Origin: Rhodoferax sp.
Lineage (GTDB): Bacteria; Pseudomonadota; Gammaproteobacteria; Burkholderiales; Burkholderiaceae_C
Assembly: GCF_028689295.1 (NCBI RefSeq)
Contig: NZ_JAQTWL010000007.1
Location: 99,280-163,279, forward strand
Length of the DNA: 64,000 bases
Direction: 5' to 3'
Below the pieces are notes generated by a model, which saw only the letters and a list, made by a program, of their open reading frames with translations, was not told the origin of the DNA and ran no database searches. Shown here one piece after another: positions 39,417 to 49,937 of this stretch. The position numbers and the translations under genes are program-made. The first letter of the stretch is position 1, and each line of letters opens with the position of its first letter.

Positions 39417-40307
39417 TCAAACTAGCGACCTATATTTTTCAATTAAACTATTAGCTTCTTCATTACTTATTGGTTCAAACAAGAATTCTTGAAATATTGG
39501 ATTAATGAGAGCCAACTTAAAGCGTTCATCATCTTTTATGTGTTCATCATCGTGCATGTATACATAGCCCTTTTCTTTCTCTTCTCTTTCAGGAGCCTCT
39601 ATTGCTAAAATTGGATGAATTAAATGACTTTTAAAATACTGGCCATGCACATTGGAATAAATTACTTCTATTGAAAGATCCGGCCCACGATATGATGATT
39701 GAGCCGGATTGTTTTTTACCCTATACACGTTTTTTGCATGACTAATAGAAAAATCCTCCATCATTTTTTCTATTTTTCTTGTTTCAAAGTGCATATCGGA
39801 TTTTTTCTCCTCTTGTGCACTTAAATTACCAATAAATGAATATTCATATAGCTGATCTTTCCATTCATATTCTACATGCTTGTAAATAAGCTTAATGCGT
39901 GTGTGAACATGAAGCGCAGGACTATCACCAATATTTTTCACGATAGCTTTTATACCTAGCTGTCTTCTTTTTTCTCCAAAGTAAGCGGAACCTGAGGTTT
40001 CGGTTATATCAGGTATTAGTGTAGGTACATTTGAAAACATTAATTGTTTTTCAGTTTGTTTAAGTAGATTTTGACTAACCTCAACAGATTTATTTGAGGC
40101 GTTGACTTGGAAGAAGGTTAGTATCACATAAATAAGAGTTACTATTACCAGTACGACGGAAAAAACAACACCGATAATTGAAGCGTAACGATTGTTTATG
40201 TTCTCAAGTGTAATTAATACACCATCATCACTAATGTAAAGAAGCACTAAACTAGTTAGGCCAGCTCCTAAGAAAAAAAATATTATATTCTTTACAACGT
40301 TATTCAT
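39417..40307 (-). CDS. Cassette-borne membrane protein of unknown function
   Basis: 296 residues, distinctly AT-rich against its neighbours. Two transmembrane helices near the N-terminus (about 6-26 and 42-66) are followed by a short charged helix and a soluble, beta-rich domain from about residue 95 (IKAIVKNIGDSPALHVHTRI region). The C-terminal third is acidic and charged (PEREEKEKG, HDDEHIKDDERF). I recognise no family. ATG 40307 lies 23 bases inside the cassette's core site and the stop is five bases from attC-2, so gene and cassette limits match tightly. It may be a phage-defence or stress cargo protein, but nothing in the sequence proves it. Confidence 0.75.
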   Translation of the reverse strand: MNNVVKNIIFFFLGAGLTSLVLLYISDDGVLITLENINNRYASIIGVVFSVVLVIVTLIYVILTFFQVNASNKSVEVSQNLLKQTEKQLMFSNVPTLIPDITETSGSAYFGEKRRQLGIKAIVKNIGDSPALHVHTRIKLIYKHVEYEWKDQLYEYSFIGNLSAQEEKKSDMHFETRKIEKMMEDFSISHAKNVYRVKNNPAQSSYRGPDLSIEVIYSNVHGQYFKSHLIHPILAIEAPEREEKEKGYVYMHDDEHIKDDERFKLALINPIFQEFLFEPISNEEANSLIEKYRSLV

Positions 40308-40338
40308 TGAGGCTTCTTCTCTTTTTTTTGCATATAAC

Positions 40339-40677
40339 GTAATGTAGCCGAGCGCCTATCTTGGCATTCCCAAGCTAGACGACGAAATAAACTGGGACTC
40401 CATCCATTCAACGCGATGCCCATTGAGCGGCAGGACACATGCCACCAAGGTTTGTGGCCAATTTCGCAAAAAGTTGAAGTCAATTCCATCCCTTTGAACC
40501 CCGTCGCCTATCCTGGCGAAGTTAGGTTAATGATCTAACGTTTTTCGACGTTCTGGTGGTCTGCACTATAGCTCACTGGACCACGCATCCGAGCGTCTGC
40601 AATCGCTGCCCACCCGCCCGCCAGAGGCAGCCACTCCGAAAATTCTTGATAACACCCAACGGCCTCGGGCTTGCGCG
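40339..40677. other. Non-coding leader between cassette and gspF
   Basis: About 340 bases without a convincing gene. It holds two near-identical 13-mers, CGCCTATCTTGGC (40353-40365) and CGCCTATCCTGGC (40505-40517). Near the second are GTTAGGT (40521-40527) and ATCTAAC (40533-40539), which look like integron R-type boxes and form a five-base inverted repeat. The stretch may include a former attI or the scar of another cassette. A 61-codon minus-strand frame at 40304-40489 has no family resemblance. Confidence 0.4.
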
Positions 40678-41901
40678 CTACTTCACCAGCTGATTGAGCT
40701 GGATGATCGGCATCAGCACCGCCAGCACGATCAGCATCACCACCAGCCCCATGGCCACAATCAGCAGCGGCTCCAGCAGGGTGGCAAGCTGCATGGCGCG
40801 GCGCTGCACCTCGGTGCTGAGCTGTTTGGCGGCGCGCTGCAGCATCAGCGGCAGTGTGCCGGTTTGTTCACCCAGGCGCGCAAACAAGGCCAGCAGCCCC
40901 GGAAAGCGCTTTTTTTGCGCCAGCGCAGAGGCCAGCGGCGCACCTTCGCGCACCAGCACCAGTGCGTCGAGCGCGTCGGTGCGCATGGCGCGGTTGGACA
41001 GGGTCTGGGCGGCGGCCTGCAAGGCTTTCAAAATGGGCACGCCAGCAGATGCCAGCATGGCCAGGGTGCTGGCAAAACGCGCCGAGTTGTAGCTGCGTGA
41101 CATCTTGCCCAGAATCGGCAGATTGAGCCAGGCGGCATCGAATTTTTCACGCGCCTGGTCATTGGCCAGCGCCAGGCGGGCGGCAAATGCGCCAGCCGCC
41201 AAAGCCATCAGCAGCAGCCAGCCGTAGCTTCTCAGAAAAGTGCTGGTATTGATCATGATGACGGTGAGCAGCGGCAGCGCGCGCTTGCTGCCGGCAAACA
41301 CGTTGGCCACCTGCGGCACCACGTAGGTCACCAGGAACAGCACGATGACCACCGCCACCACCGACACGATGGCCGGGTACAGCGCGGCGCCGATCAGCTT
41401 GGCTTTGAGCGCGTGCTGCTCTTCGAGGTCGTCGGCCAGGCGTTCCAGCACCAGCCCCAGGTTGCCGCTTTGCTCGCCGGCGCCGATCACCGCGACAAAA
41501 ATATCCGAGAACTCGCGCGGGTGCTGGGCCAACGCCTTGGCAAACGGCGTGCCGCCATTGACCTCGGCGCGCAGCGTGGCCACCAGCTCGCGCTCGGGCG
41601 TTCTTTCGGCCTCGTCCGACAGTGAGGTGAGCGCACGCTCCAGCGGCAGGCCCGAAGACACCAGACCGGCGAGCTGGCGCGTCCAGATGGCCAGCGCGGT
41701 GGCGCTGAAAACGCGGCGTTGACCCCAGGACTTGCCCGCTCGTGACTGATCACCGGCCTGGGCGCTGATAGCCTCCACCCTGAGAGGCACCAGCGCCTGC
41801 GCGCGCAACAGTCCGCGCGCGGCCTTGGCCGAGTCGGCCTCGATCACGCCCTTGCGGGTGTCGCCGGCGGCGCTGATGGCTTCGAAGGAATAAACCGGCA
41901 T
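40678..41901 (-). CDS. gspF: Type II secretion system inner-membrane platform protein GspF
   Basis: 407 residues with the duplicated T2SS-F domain (about 70-195 and 275-395), each with membrane helices. Conserved pieces are WTRQLAGLVSSGLPLERAL and FVAVIGAGEQSGNLGLVLERL in the first half and LFARLGEQTGTLPLML in the second. Anchors the secretion ATPase to the membrane platform. Last gene of the operon on the minus strand; the integron/IS region starts right after its stop. Gap to gspE of 19 bases. Confidence 0.94.
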   Translation of the reverse strand: MPVYSFEAISAAGDTRKGVIEADSAKAARGLLRAQALVPLRVEAISAQAGDQSRAGKSWGQRRVFSATALAIWTRQLAGLVSSGLPLERALTSLSDEAERTPERELVATLRAEVNGGTPFAKALAQHPREFSDIFVAVIGAGEQSGNLGLVLERLADDLEEQHALKAKLIGAALYPAIVSVVAVVIVLFLVTYVVPQVANVFAGSKRALPLLTVIMINTSTFLRSYGWLLLMALAAGAFAARLALANDQAREKFDAAWLNLPILGKMSRSYNSARFASTLAMLASAGVPILKALQAAAQTLSNRAMRTDALDALVLVREGAPLASALAQKKRFPGLLALFARLGEQTGTLPLMLQRAAKQLSTEVQRRAMQLATLLEPLLIVAMGLVVMLIVLAVLMPIIQLNQLVK

Positions 41902-41920
41902 GGTCGATGGATGGACAAGC

Positions 41921-43321
<1,401 letters not shown>

Positions 43322-43343
43322 GGGCCAGTTCGATGGCTGGAAA

Positions 43344-45425
43344 TTACGGGCCGGTCGTGATCATCGGGGTGGGCGAGCCGCTTACCGATTTGACCGGTGC
43401 CGGCGGCAACAGCGGCGCCTCGTTGATCGGCGCCAGCAGGCTGGGTGCGGGCTGGGCTTTTTGCAGGCCGGCGCGCATCAGGTCATAGCGATCGAGCGAG
43501 AGCTGGTCGGTGGCCTGCGCGTCGCGCACCACCACCGGGCGCAAAAACACCATCAGGTTGGTTTTCTTGCGGCTGCGGTTTTCGCTTTTGAACAAATTGC
43601 CGAACAGCGGCACGTCGCCCAGGCCAGGCACTTTTTCCTGGTTGCCCGAGTATTCGTCCTGCAGCAGGCCGCCCAGCACCACGATGGCGCCGTCTTCCAC
43701 CAGCACGTTGGACTCGATGGTGCGCTTGTTGGTGGTGGGGCCGCTGGTGGCGTTCAGGGTGGAGGCCAGCACGCTGGAAACCTCCTGGTAGATGGCCAGC
43801 TTGACGGTGCCGTTTTCACTGATTTGCGGCTTGACCTTGAGCGTCAGGCCGACGTCCTTGCGCTCAAAGGTGGTGAACGGGTTGACCGAGCCGGTGTTGC
43901 TGCCGGTATTGGTGAACTGGCCGGTCGGGAAAGGCACGTTCTGGCCGATCACGATCTTGGCTTCCTCGTTGTCCAGCGTCAGCAGATTGGGGGTGGACAG
44001 CACATTGCCGCTGCCGCTTTCCTCCAGGAAACGGGCCAGAAAACCCAGCACATAGACGCCGTTGGTCTTGCGCGCGGCGCCGTAGTTCAGGCCACGCGCC
44101 GGCAGCACATCGCCGCTGACGACACCGGTTGACAGGTCAATGATGTTTTTGCCACCAGAACCAAAATTGGTGCCCAGCAGGCCGATGATGGTGTCACCGG
44201 CCTGGCCGATGGCGCCCTGCCACTGGATGCCGAATTCGGCCACCCGGTCGGCGCTGACCTCGGCGATCAGGCTCTCGACGAACACCTGGGCGCGCCGGCC
44301 GTCGAGCTTGTCGATGACGGCGCGCAGCTGGCGGTATTGCGGCTCGGGCGCGGTGATGATGAGCGAGTTGGTGGCCACATCGGCTTGTATCTGGCCGCCC
44401 GTGGTGGCTTGCGCGCCAGTGGCGCCCGCCGCGCCCGTCGCGCCCGTGGGTGCCGCCGCGGGGGCGGTACCGCCACTGACAGCGGCGCGCAGGGTGGCCG
44501 CGATTTTGGTGGCATCGGCATTTTTCAGGTAAACCACATGGATGTTGCCCGCCGCGCCATTGTTGCTGCCTGCTTCGGGCTGGTCGAGGCGCGCCACCAG
44601 CGAGCGCGCCAGCGCCAGTTGCGCGCCGTTGGCGGCTCGCAGAATCAGGCTGTTGGAGCGCGGCTCGGCGATCAGCGTGGTTTTGAACGAGGTGTCGGCC
44701 TGGCCGGGCGGCGCGCCCGCGCTGCTGGCGCCCAGCAGGCGCAGCACCAGCGGCGCCAGGTCGGCGGCAATGGCGTGCTGCAGCGCAATGACTTCGATAT
44801 CGGTGGCGTTGGCCACGTCCATGGCGGCAATGATGCGCCCCAGGCGGCGCAGGTTGTCGGCGTAGTCGGTGATCACCAGCGAGTTGCTGCCGGGGTTGGC
44901 GTTGATGGTGTTGTTGGGGCTGATCAGGGGCCGCAATACCGGCACCAGGTTGCTGGCCGACTCAAAATTGAGCTTGAAAATTTGCGTTGCAATCTGGTTG
45001 CCCGAGGGCAGCCTGCCTTCGTCGCCATCGAGCATGCTCACGCCGGCACTTTGCAGCTTGGCATCGGCCTCGGGCACCACCTTGTACAGGCCATCCGACT
45101 CCACCAGGGTGAAGCCCTGCAAGCGCAGCGCTGCGACAAATTGCCCCATGGCGGCGGCGCGGCTCACGGCTTTGTCGGTCACCAGCGTCAGCGTGCCTTT
45201 GACGCGCGGATCAACCACCACATTGCGCCCGGTGATGCTGGCAAAGGTGCGCGCCACGGCGTCGATCTCGGCGTTGTTGAAGTTCAGCGTCACCAGGTCA
45301 CCCGACCTGGCCGCGCCCTGCGCCATGGCGTTCAGGGGCGACATTGCCATCACCACGGCCAGCAGGGCGCATGCCGCAGCGGCATGAAGGCCATGGTGGG
45401 GTTTTGAAGAGTTCAATAGATTCAT
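43344..45425 (-). CDS. gspD: Type II secretion secretin GspD
   Basis: 693 residues forming the outer-membrane secretion channel. A signal peptide ends near NAMAQ (residue 36). N0-N3 domains follow, including [20 protein letters not shown] and repeated KH-like segments. A Gly/Ala/Pro-rich linker interrupts about residue 325-345. The secretin core begins near 385, with [16 protein letters not shown] near 605 as the family hallmark. Start ATG 45425, 6 bases after gspN. Confidence 0.96.
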   Translation of the reverse strand: MNLLNSSKPHHGLHAAAACALLAVVMAMSPLNAMAQGAARSGDLVTLNFNNAEIDAVARTFASITGRNVVVDPRVKGTLTLVTDKAVSRAAAMGQFVAALRLQGFTLVESDGLYKVVPEADAKLQSAGVSMLDGDEGRLPSGNQIATQIFKLNFESASNLVPVLRPLISPNNTINANPGSNSLVITDYADNLRRLGRIIAAMDVANATDIEVIALQHAIAADLAPLVLRLLGASSAGAPPGQADTSFKTTLIAEPRSNSLILRAANGAQLALARSLVARLDQPEAGSNNGAAGNIHVVYLKNADATKIAATLRAAVSGGTAPAAAPTGATGAAGATGAQATTGGQIQADVATNSLIITAPEPQYRQLRAVIDKLDGRRAQVFVESLIAEVSADRVAEFGIQWQGAIGQAGDTIIGLLGTNFGSGGKNIIDLSTGVVSGDVLPARGLNYGAARKTNGVYVLGFLARFLEESGSGNVLSTPNLLTLDNEEAKIVIGQNVPFPTGQFTNTGSNTGSVNPFTTFERKDVGLTLKVKPQISENGTVKLAIYQEVSSVLASTLNATSGPTTNKRTIESNVLVEDGAIVVLGGLLQDEYSGNQEKVPGLGDVPLFGNLFKSENRSRKKTNLMVFLRPVVVRDAQATDQLSLDRYDLMRAGLQKAQPAPSLLAPINEAPLLPPAPVKSVSGSPTPMITTGP

Positions 45426-45431
45426 GCTGGT

Positions 45432-46214
45432 TCAACCCACTTTGATGATGGAGCGCGCACCGTTGCGCCGCCCGATGAGGTTCAGAAGATTGGACAGGGC
45501 CGCCTGATGCTCGGGCACGGCGCTGGCCTCGCCATTAAAGCGCAGCTGGCCGCCCACCCATTGGCCCGTGCCTGAGACTTGCAGGCTGCCCTGCAGCGTC
45601 GCCAGGGCCAGCGTCACCGGCGTGCCGCCCTGCAGGCTGAAACGGTAGCTGCCCATGGGTCGCAGCGTGGACAGGTGCGAGGACAGGTTCATGGCGTCGA
45701 GCTGCGCCGCGCCGCTGAGTTGCAGGCGCCCGGCGGCCCAGTCCAGTGTGAGGCCCTGTGTGCTCAGGTTCAGCTCGCCCTGCGGCTGCACCGTGTTCCA
45801 GGGCGTGCCCAGGCCCGCTAGCAGGGCGGCCGGCCACTGCGACCGGGCGTCCGACAGCGTCAGGCGCAGCCCGTTCCAGCGCGGCTGCAAGCGCATCGTC
45901 CAGGCTTGCTGCAGGCAGCAGTCGGCGTTCAGTTGTAGCTTGGCACCCGTCAGAGCGGGTGCCAGATGCCAGTCCAGCCGGCCCGGCAGCGTGGCTGAAT
46001 CCTGGCTGCCGGCCCCGCCCTTGAGCGTGACGCGGGCCGAGCCTGTCCACACGGTGCCGCGCGCCTGCTGCAACAGCACCTGGCCGGCGCTGGCGCGCTG
46101 CACCAGCGATGACAGCCAGCGCGCCGGCGCAAAGACCAGCGTGCTCAGCGCCAGGCCCAGCAACGCGCCGGCCAGCGCCCAGCGCCAGGGTGTGTCTGCC
46201 CGCATCGGCTTCAT
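45432..46214 (-). CDS. gspN: Type II secretion protein GspN
   Basis: 260 residues from ATG 46214, which overlaps the gspM stop. A single membrane helix at about 12-32 is followed by a periplasmic beta-rich domain (LDWHLAPALTGAKLQL, GELNLSTQGLTLDWAAGRLQLSG). Length, position after gspM and overall pattern fit GspN, an accessory inner-membrane protein that is not universal. The longer open frame to 47069 is a shadow. Confidence 0.85.
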   Translation of the reverse strand: MKPMRADTPWRWALAGALLGLALSTLVFAPARWLSSLVQRASAGQVLLQQARGTVWTGSARVTLKGGAGSQDSATLPGRLDWHLAPALTGAKLQLNADCCLQQAWTMRLQPRWNGLRLTLSDARSQWPAALLAGLGTPWNTVQPQGELNLSTQGLTLDWAAGRLQLSGAAQLDAMNLSSHLSTLRPMGSYRFSLQGGTPVTLALATLQGSLQVSGTGQWVGGQLRFNGEASAVPEHQAALSNLLNLIGRRNGARSIIKVG

Positions 46215-46693
46215 GGCCGCGCCCCCAGGTTCAGCACCAGCGTGCCGTCCCAACTGCCAGCCGGATTGCGCACCAGGTGCGCCTCGACCGGCGCGGTGTG
46301 GGCGTTTTGCCGGACCGTGGCCAGCCATTGCGCCAGCGCGCCGGCACCGACCGCCTTGAGCGTGACCGTGGCACGGTCGAACTGCATGGTCATCTGCGCG
46401 TCGCTTCCCAATGGCGCCAGTGCGGCGTCGAGCGCCTGGCGCGCCTGGTCGGCCGACAGCGCGGGCTGCGCCTGCAAGGCTTTGGCCTGCGCCTGCAGAC
46501 GCTGCATGTGCTGCAACTGGGCGTCGAGCGTCCGGTGCTGCGCCGGTGCCGCTTTCAGCACCGCCAGCGCCGGGGCCAGCGCCAGCCACCACAGCAGGGC
46601 CAGGCTGACCAGCACACCGGCCAGCATCACCAGGCGCTGCTCGCGTGGCGATACGCTGTGCCAGCGGGTTTGCAAGGTTGCCAGAAGCTTCAT
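46211..46693 (-). CDS. gspM: Type II secretion protein GspM
   Basis: 160 residues, start ATG 46693 overlapping the gspL stop by four bases. Short cytoplasmic tail, one membrane helix (about 22-42) and a small periplasmic ferredoxin-like domain. The N-terminal W-x-x-x-S-P-R-E-Q-R-L pattern (WHSVSPREQRL) is typical of GspM. Stabilises GspL in the inner-membrane platform. Confidence 0.88.
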   Translation of the reverse strand: MKLLATLQTRWHSVSPREQRLVMLAGVLVSLALLWWLALAPALAVLKAAPAQHRTLDAQLQHMQRLQAQAKALQAQPALSADQARQALDAALAPLGSDAQMTMQFDRATVTLKAVGAGALAQWLATVRQNAHTAPVEAHLVRNPAGSWDGTLVLNLGARP

Positions 46694-47922
46694 GGTGTCG
46701 CCTCCGCCCGGACTGCCCACTGCGCGCCCTCCCAGGCGGCTGCCAGACCCTGCTGCCTGAGCGCCAGCGCCACCCGCGCCTGCTCCGTGTCATCGACGGC
46801 CGGTGCCGTGGCGCGCAGTTCTTGCGCCGTATAGTCAATCGCCGTGAATGTTTGCGTGGCGGGCAGCACCGCAGCCAAGATTGAGAGCATGGCCTCCAGG
46901 TCAGCCTCGCTTGCCGCGCCGCTGGCACGCTGCAGGACGGCCACTTCGCGCGCCATTTGCAGCGGCGCATCGACCACCACGGGAATCTTGGGGAAGGTCT
47001 GCGTGAGCACCGCGCGCACCGCCTGGCGCTTGGCTTGCAGCGCCGCCTGCTCGCGCCAGGCCCAGGCATTCAAGGCGACGAAGTTGACCAGCACCAGCGC
47101 CACCAGGGCCAGTCGCGCCGCGCGCCACTGCGGGGAGCGCAGCAAATTTTTCGACCCCTGCGCCAGCCGCGCCCAGGCCCGATCCCGGTTGGCGTTGACC
47201 AGCTCGAACTGGGCCAGGTCCCAGGGCGTTTGCGCTGCCTGCAGCAGTCGCTGGGGACGCGGTTGCAGGGCCACCGGGCGCTTGAACAGGCTTTCGGCCA
47301 GCGCCGCCGCGGCGGGCTCGGCGACCACTTCAGGCAGGTCAGCCTGCGCTGGCGCGTCACCCAGCCAGGCCACAGCGGCAGCCGACAGCGGGCACAACAC
47401 CAGATTGGCGCCCAGCAGCATCGGATGCTGCTCGTCGCCCAGCACATACAGGGTGTGCGCCAGCGCCTCGGGGGTGAACTCGGGCACGATGCGGTGGGCA
47501 GCCAGGCCGGCCTGGGCCAGCGCCTGCAAGTGCGCGCCGAGCCAGGTCTTGTCGCAAGCCGCCACCCAAATCGGTGCCTCGGCCACCGGCTGGGGTTGCA
47601 GCGCCAGGTGCAACTGCGCCGGGTCGTCGAGCAGGCGCTCTTCGAGCAGGCCCTCCAGGATGGCGCGCAGGCGGCTGGCGCCACGCTCGGCCATCAGGCC
47701 ACGCGCCAGACTGCCCTTGGGCAACTGGACCTGATGCCAGGACAGTGCGGACATGGGCAGCAGCACCACCACTTCGGTCTGGCGCTCAGTGGGCAAGGGC
47801 AGCAGCGCCAGCGGCACACTGGCGTAGCTCGCCGGCGCGCTGCCGTCCGCAGTCAGCACGTAGTCGTACTGCGCAGAAGCATCGGCGCTGGCATTGGGCA
47901 GGGCAATGATCAGGGAAGTCAT
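46690..47922 (-). CDS. gspL: Type II secretion protein GspL
   Basis: 410 residues: a cytoplasmic actin-like domain (residues 1 to about 240) that binds GspE, a membrane helix near 265-285 (AARLALVALVLVNFVALNAW), and a periplasmic ferredoxin-like domain. Position between gspK and gspM agrees. Translational overlap with gspM (ATGA). Confidence 0.9.
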   Translation of the reverse strand: MTSLIIALPNASADASAQYDYVLTADGSAPASYASVPLALLPLPTERQTEVVVLLPMSALSWHQVQLPKGSLARGLMAERGASRLRAILEGLLEERLLDDPAQLHLALQPQPVAEAPIWVAACDKTWLGAHLQALAQAGLAAHRIVPEFTPEALAHTLYVLGDEQHPMLLGANLVLCPLSAAAVAWLGDAPAQADLPEVVAEPAAAALAESLFKRPVALQPRPQRLLQAAQTPWDLAQFELVNANRDRAWARLAQGSKNLLRSPQWRAARLALVALVLVNFVALNAWAWREQAALQAKRQAVRAVLTQTFPKIPVVVDAPLQMAREVAVLQRASGAASEADLEAMLSILAAVLPATQTFTAIDYTAQELRATAPAVDDTEQARVALALRQQGLAAAWEGAQWAVRAEATP

Positions 47923-47932
47923 GGTGGCAAGA

Positions 47933-48898
47933 TCATTGTATGGGGGGCTGGCCAGACTGGACCACCTCGCGGGTGCGGCTCAAAATTTTGACCTGCAAGC
48001 CATCGCGCTGCAGTACCGAGGTCTCCTGCAGAATAGTCTGGCCTACCCGGAGTTGCCCGGTCACGCTGAAAAACCGCGTCGCCACTGCGTGCAGGCCGGC
48101 ATCGAGTTTGATTTCAGCGTTCCCGATGCGTTGCACGGCGTCAGGCAGTGTGCTGAAGTGTTGTGCGTCGCGCGCGCCCGCCAGCGAACGCGCCCGCGCC
48201 ATGTCCAGATTTTCGATGCTGGCCATCAGCACCTCGGGCGTTGCGGTATTGAGATTGACCGGCGTGCGCGCCGGCAACAGCGTGACATACGGGCGCAGGG
48301 ACAGCAGGGTGGCGGGCGACAGCCCGAGCCAGACCAGATCAGACACTGCCTGCGGCCGCAAAGGCGCAACCGCCGCGGCCTGCGTGTCCGTGGCAGGCGC
48401 ATGGGCCAGCAACAGCTGCCGCGTGAACGTCATCAGTTCGTCGTCGGGCAGATTCAGTTGCCGGAACAGGCGTGTCCAGGCCGCCACCGTGGGCTCATGC
48501 AATTTGCCGTTGTCGAGCAGATTGGTCACGTTCAGGCGCGCCTGCATGTCTTGCATGCTGCCAGCCAAAAAAGCATCCTGCACGCCGTCGGCGTCGTCGC
48601 CGACCAGCGCCTCGCCCTGTTGCGCCGCCAAAAAGGTGGTCAGGCGCGCGGGTGCCAGTGCCACGGCCCAAGGCTCGGCCAGGTGGTCGGGGCCGCCCTG
48701 GCGCGCGTCCTCACGCAAGATCAGCCTTGCCCAATCGAGCGCGCCGGTCAAAATCCAGGCCGACTGCACGCGGGTGCGCTGGGCCGATTCCACCTCGACG
48801 CCGCGCCATTGCTGCCACAGCATGGCGGACGCCAGCGTGGCCACCAGCACCACGGTGAGCATGGCGGTCAGGATGGCAGCGCCGCGTTGCGCCCTCAT
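47933..48898 (-). CDS. gspK: Type II secretion minor pseudopilin GspK
   Basis: 322 residues from ATG 48898, overlapping the gspJ stop by four bases. The N-terminus MRAQRGAAILTAMLTVVLVATL is a prepilin-like segment with the GspK-typical A-A-I-L instead of F-T-L-x-E. The body carries LNLNTATPEVLMASIENLD, the helix-hairpin-helix-like hallmark of GspK. Caps the pseudopilus tip with GspI and GspJ. Confidence 0.92.
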   Translation of the reverse strand: MRAQRGAAILTAMLTVVLVATLASAMLWQQWRGVEVESAQRTRVQSAWILTGALDWARLILREDARQGGPDHLAEPWAVALAPARLTTFLAAQQGEALVGDDADGVQDAFLAGSMQDMQARLNVTNLLDNGKLHEPTVAAWTRLFRQLNLPDDELMTFTRQLLLAHAPATDTQAAAVAPLRPQAVSDLVWLGLSPATLLSLRPYVTLLPARTPVNLNTATPEVLMASIENLDMARARSLAGARDAQHFSTLPDAVQRIGNAEIKLDAGLHAVATRFFSVTGQLRVGQTILQETSVLQRDGLQVKILSRTREVVQSGQPPIQ

Positions 48899-49578
48899 TT
48901 GCCACCCCCGATCGAACCGCGCACCCAGTCGCGCGTCAGCGTGCCGTTGATCGCCTGGCCGGGCGGCAGTGTCAGCACCAGGCGCACGCCATCGGGCGCG
49001 GCGGCGGGTTCGCCCGGGCCGGGAGCGCTGGCGGCAGGAGGCGCCGCAGCCGGTCCGTCGGCGCTGGACAGCGGGTTGCTCCAGGCGTTGCCCCGGTAAT
49101 AAAAAATTTGCCACTGCTCCAGCGCCACCGTGCGCACCTCACGCGCCCGATCATCGTCGCCGGGGGTTTGCGCCCAGACCTGCGCTTTTTGCCAGGCCAG
49201 CTCCAGCGCGCCACGCGTCAGCAACGGCGGTGACTGCCAGCGCAACCACTGGCCCGCCGCGCTGCGCTGCGTCCAGGCCACCACCCGCAAGCCCTCGCCC
49301 GGCTCGGCGCTGCCGCGTCTGAGAATGCGCAGCGCGCGGCCGTCCCAGTCCAGGCTCGGCGTGCCGGGCTGCTCGACCATGGCGTCGAGGTCGGCGCCCC
49401 ATTGCGCCAGCGTGGCCTGCAGCGCCAGCACGTCGTCGGATTGCTGCTGCAAGCGAACTTGCGAACGACTGATGCCGTCGAGACCGCGCCAGCTCAGCAC
49501 CGTCATCAAGGCCATCAGGGTGATCGCCACCAGCAGCTCGATCAGGGTGAAGCCCCGGCAGCAAGGTTTGCGCTGCAT
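48895..49578 (-). CDS. gspJ: Type II secretion minor pseudopilin GspJ
   Basis: 227 residues from ATG 49578 (the longer frame to 49974 is a shadow over gspI). The prepilin signal is RGFTLIELLVAITLMALM, with processing expected after Gly before FTLIE. Further GspJ-like features are QVRLQQQSDDVLALQ and IFYYRGNAWSNPL. A proline/alanine-rich insert lies near residue 180. Coupled to gspI upstream (TGATG) and gspK downstream (ATGA). Confidence 0.92.
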   Translation of the reverse strand: MQRKPCCRGFTLIELLVAITLMALMTVLSWRGLDGISRSQVRLQQQSDDVLALQATLAQWGADLDAMVEQPGTPSLDWDGRALRILRRGSAEPGEGLRVVAWTQRSAAGQWLRWQSPPLLTRGALELAWQKAQVWAQTPGDDDRAREVRTVALEQWQIFYYRGNAWSNPLSSADGPAAAPPAASAPGPGEPAAAPDGVRLVLTLPPGQAINGTLTRDWVRGSIGGGK

Positions 49579-49937
49579 CAGTGGCGCCCCACCACGGTGG
49601 TCAGGCGCCAGATCGGCACCTTGCCGTCGAGCACCCTGGCATCGACCCGCCTGAAGTTGGGGTTGGGCGTGGGGCGCACCCCCAGCGCCACCGTCAGGCT
49701 GCGCCCGGCCTGCTCGCACGCCTCGCTGCTGTCGCCCACATCGGGCATCTGCTGGAGCAGGCGGATTCTGACCAGCTCGTTTTCTGCGCACAACTGCGCC
49801 AGCACCATGTCGGACTGGCGCTGCGCATGCCGGGTCAGCGCAGCCGTGGCTTGCAATCCGGCCATCAGGGCAATGGCCACGATGCCCAGCGCCACCAGCA
49901 CCTCGACCAGCGTGAAACCGCGCGCCCGCTGCTTCAT
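49578..49937 (-). CDS. gspI: Type II secretion minor pseudopilin GspI
   Basis: 119 residues with a short basic leader and the prepilin segment RGFTLVEVLVALGIVAIAL. The rest matches GspI size and pattern (QSDMVLAQLCAENELVRIRL). Pseudopilus tip subunit. Overlaps gspH by four bases and gspJ by one base. Confidence 0.92.
   Translation of the reverse strand: MKQRARGFTLVEVLVALGIVAIALMAGLQATAALTRHAQRQSDMVLAQLCAENELVRIRLLQQMPDVGDSSEACEQAGRSLTVALGVRPTPNPNFRRVDARVLDGKVPIWRLTTVVGRH

Larger units (their letters stand above)
39354..40338 (-). mobile_element. Complete integron gene cassette
   Basis: On the minus strand: core site GTTATATGC (40338 to 40330), 22-base leader with AGAGAAG, one gene (40307 to 39417), then attC-2 (39411 to 39354). 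The R'' box of attC-2 is the exact nine-base complement of the core site, as required for a circularised cassette. No integrase gene or recognisable attI lies in the window, so the cassette is part of an integrase-less attC cluster. Confidence 0.72.

Noticed and set aside
40304..40489. 61-codon minus-strand frame running into the cassette
   Set aside because: It crosses the cassette core site and overlaps the cassette gene start, as chance frames across attC regions often do.
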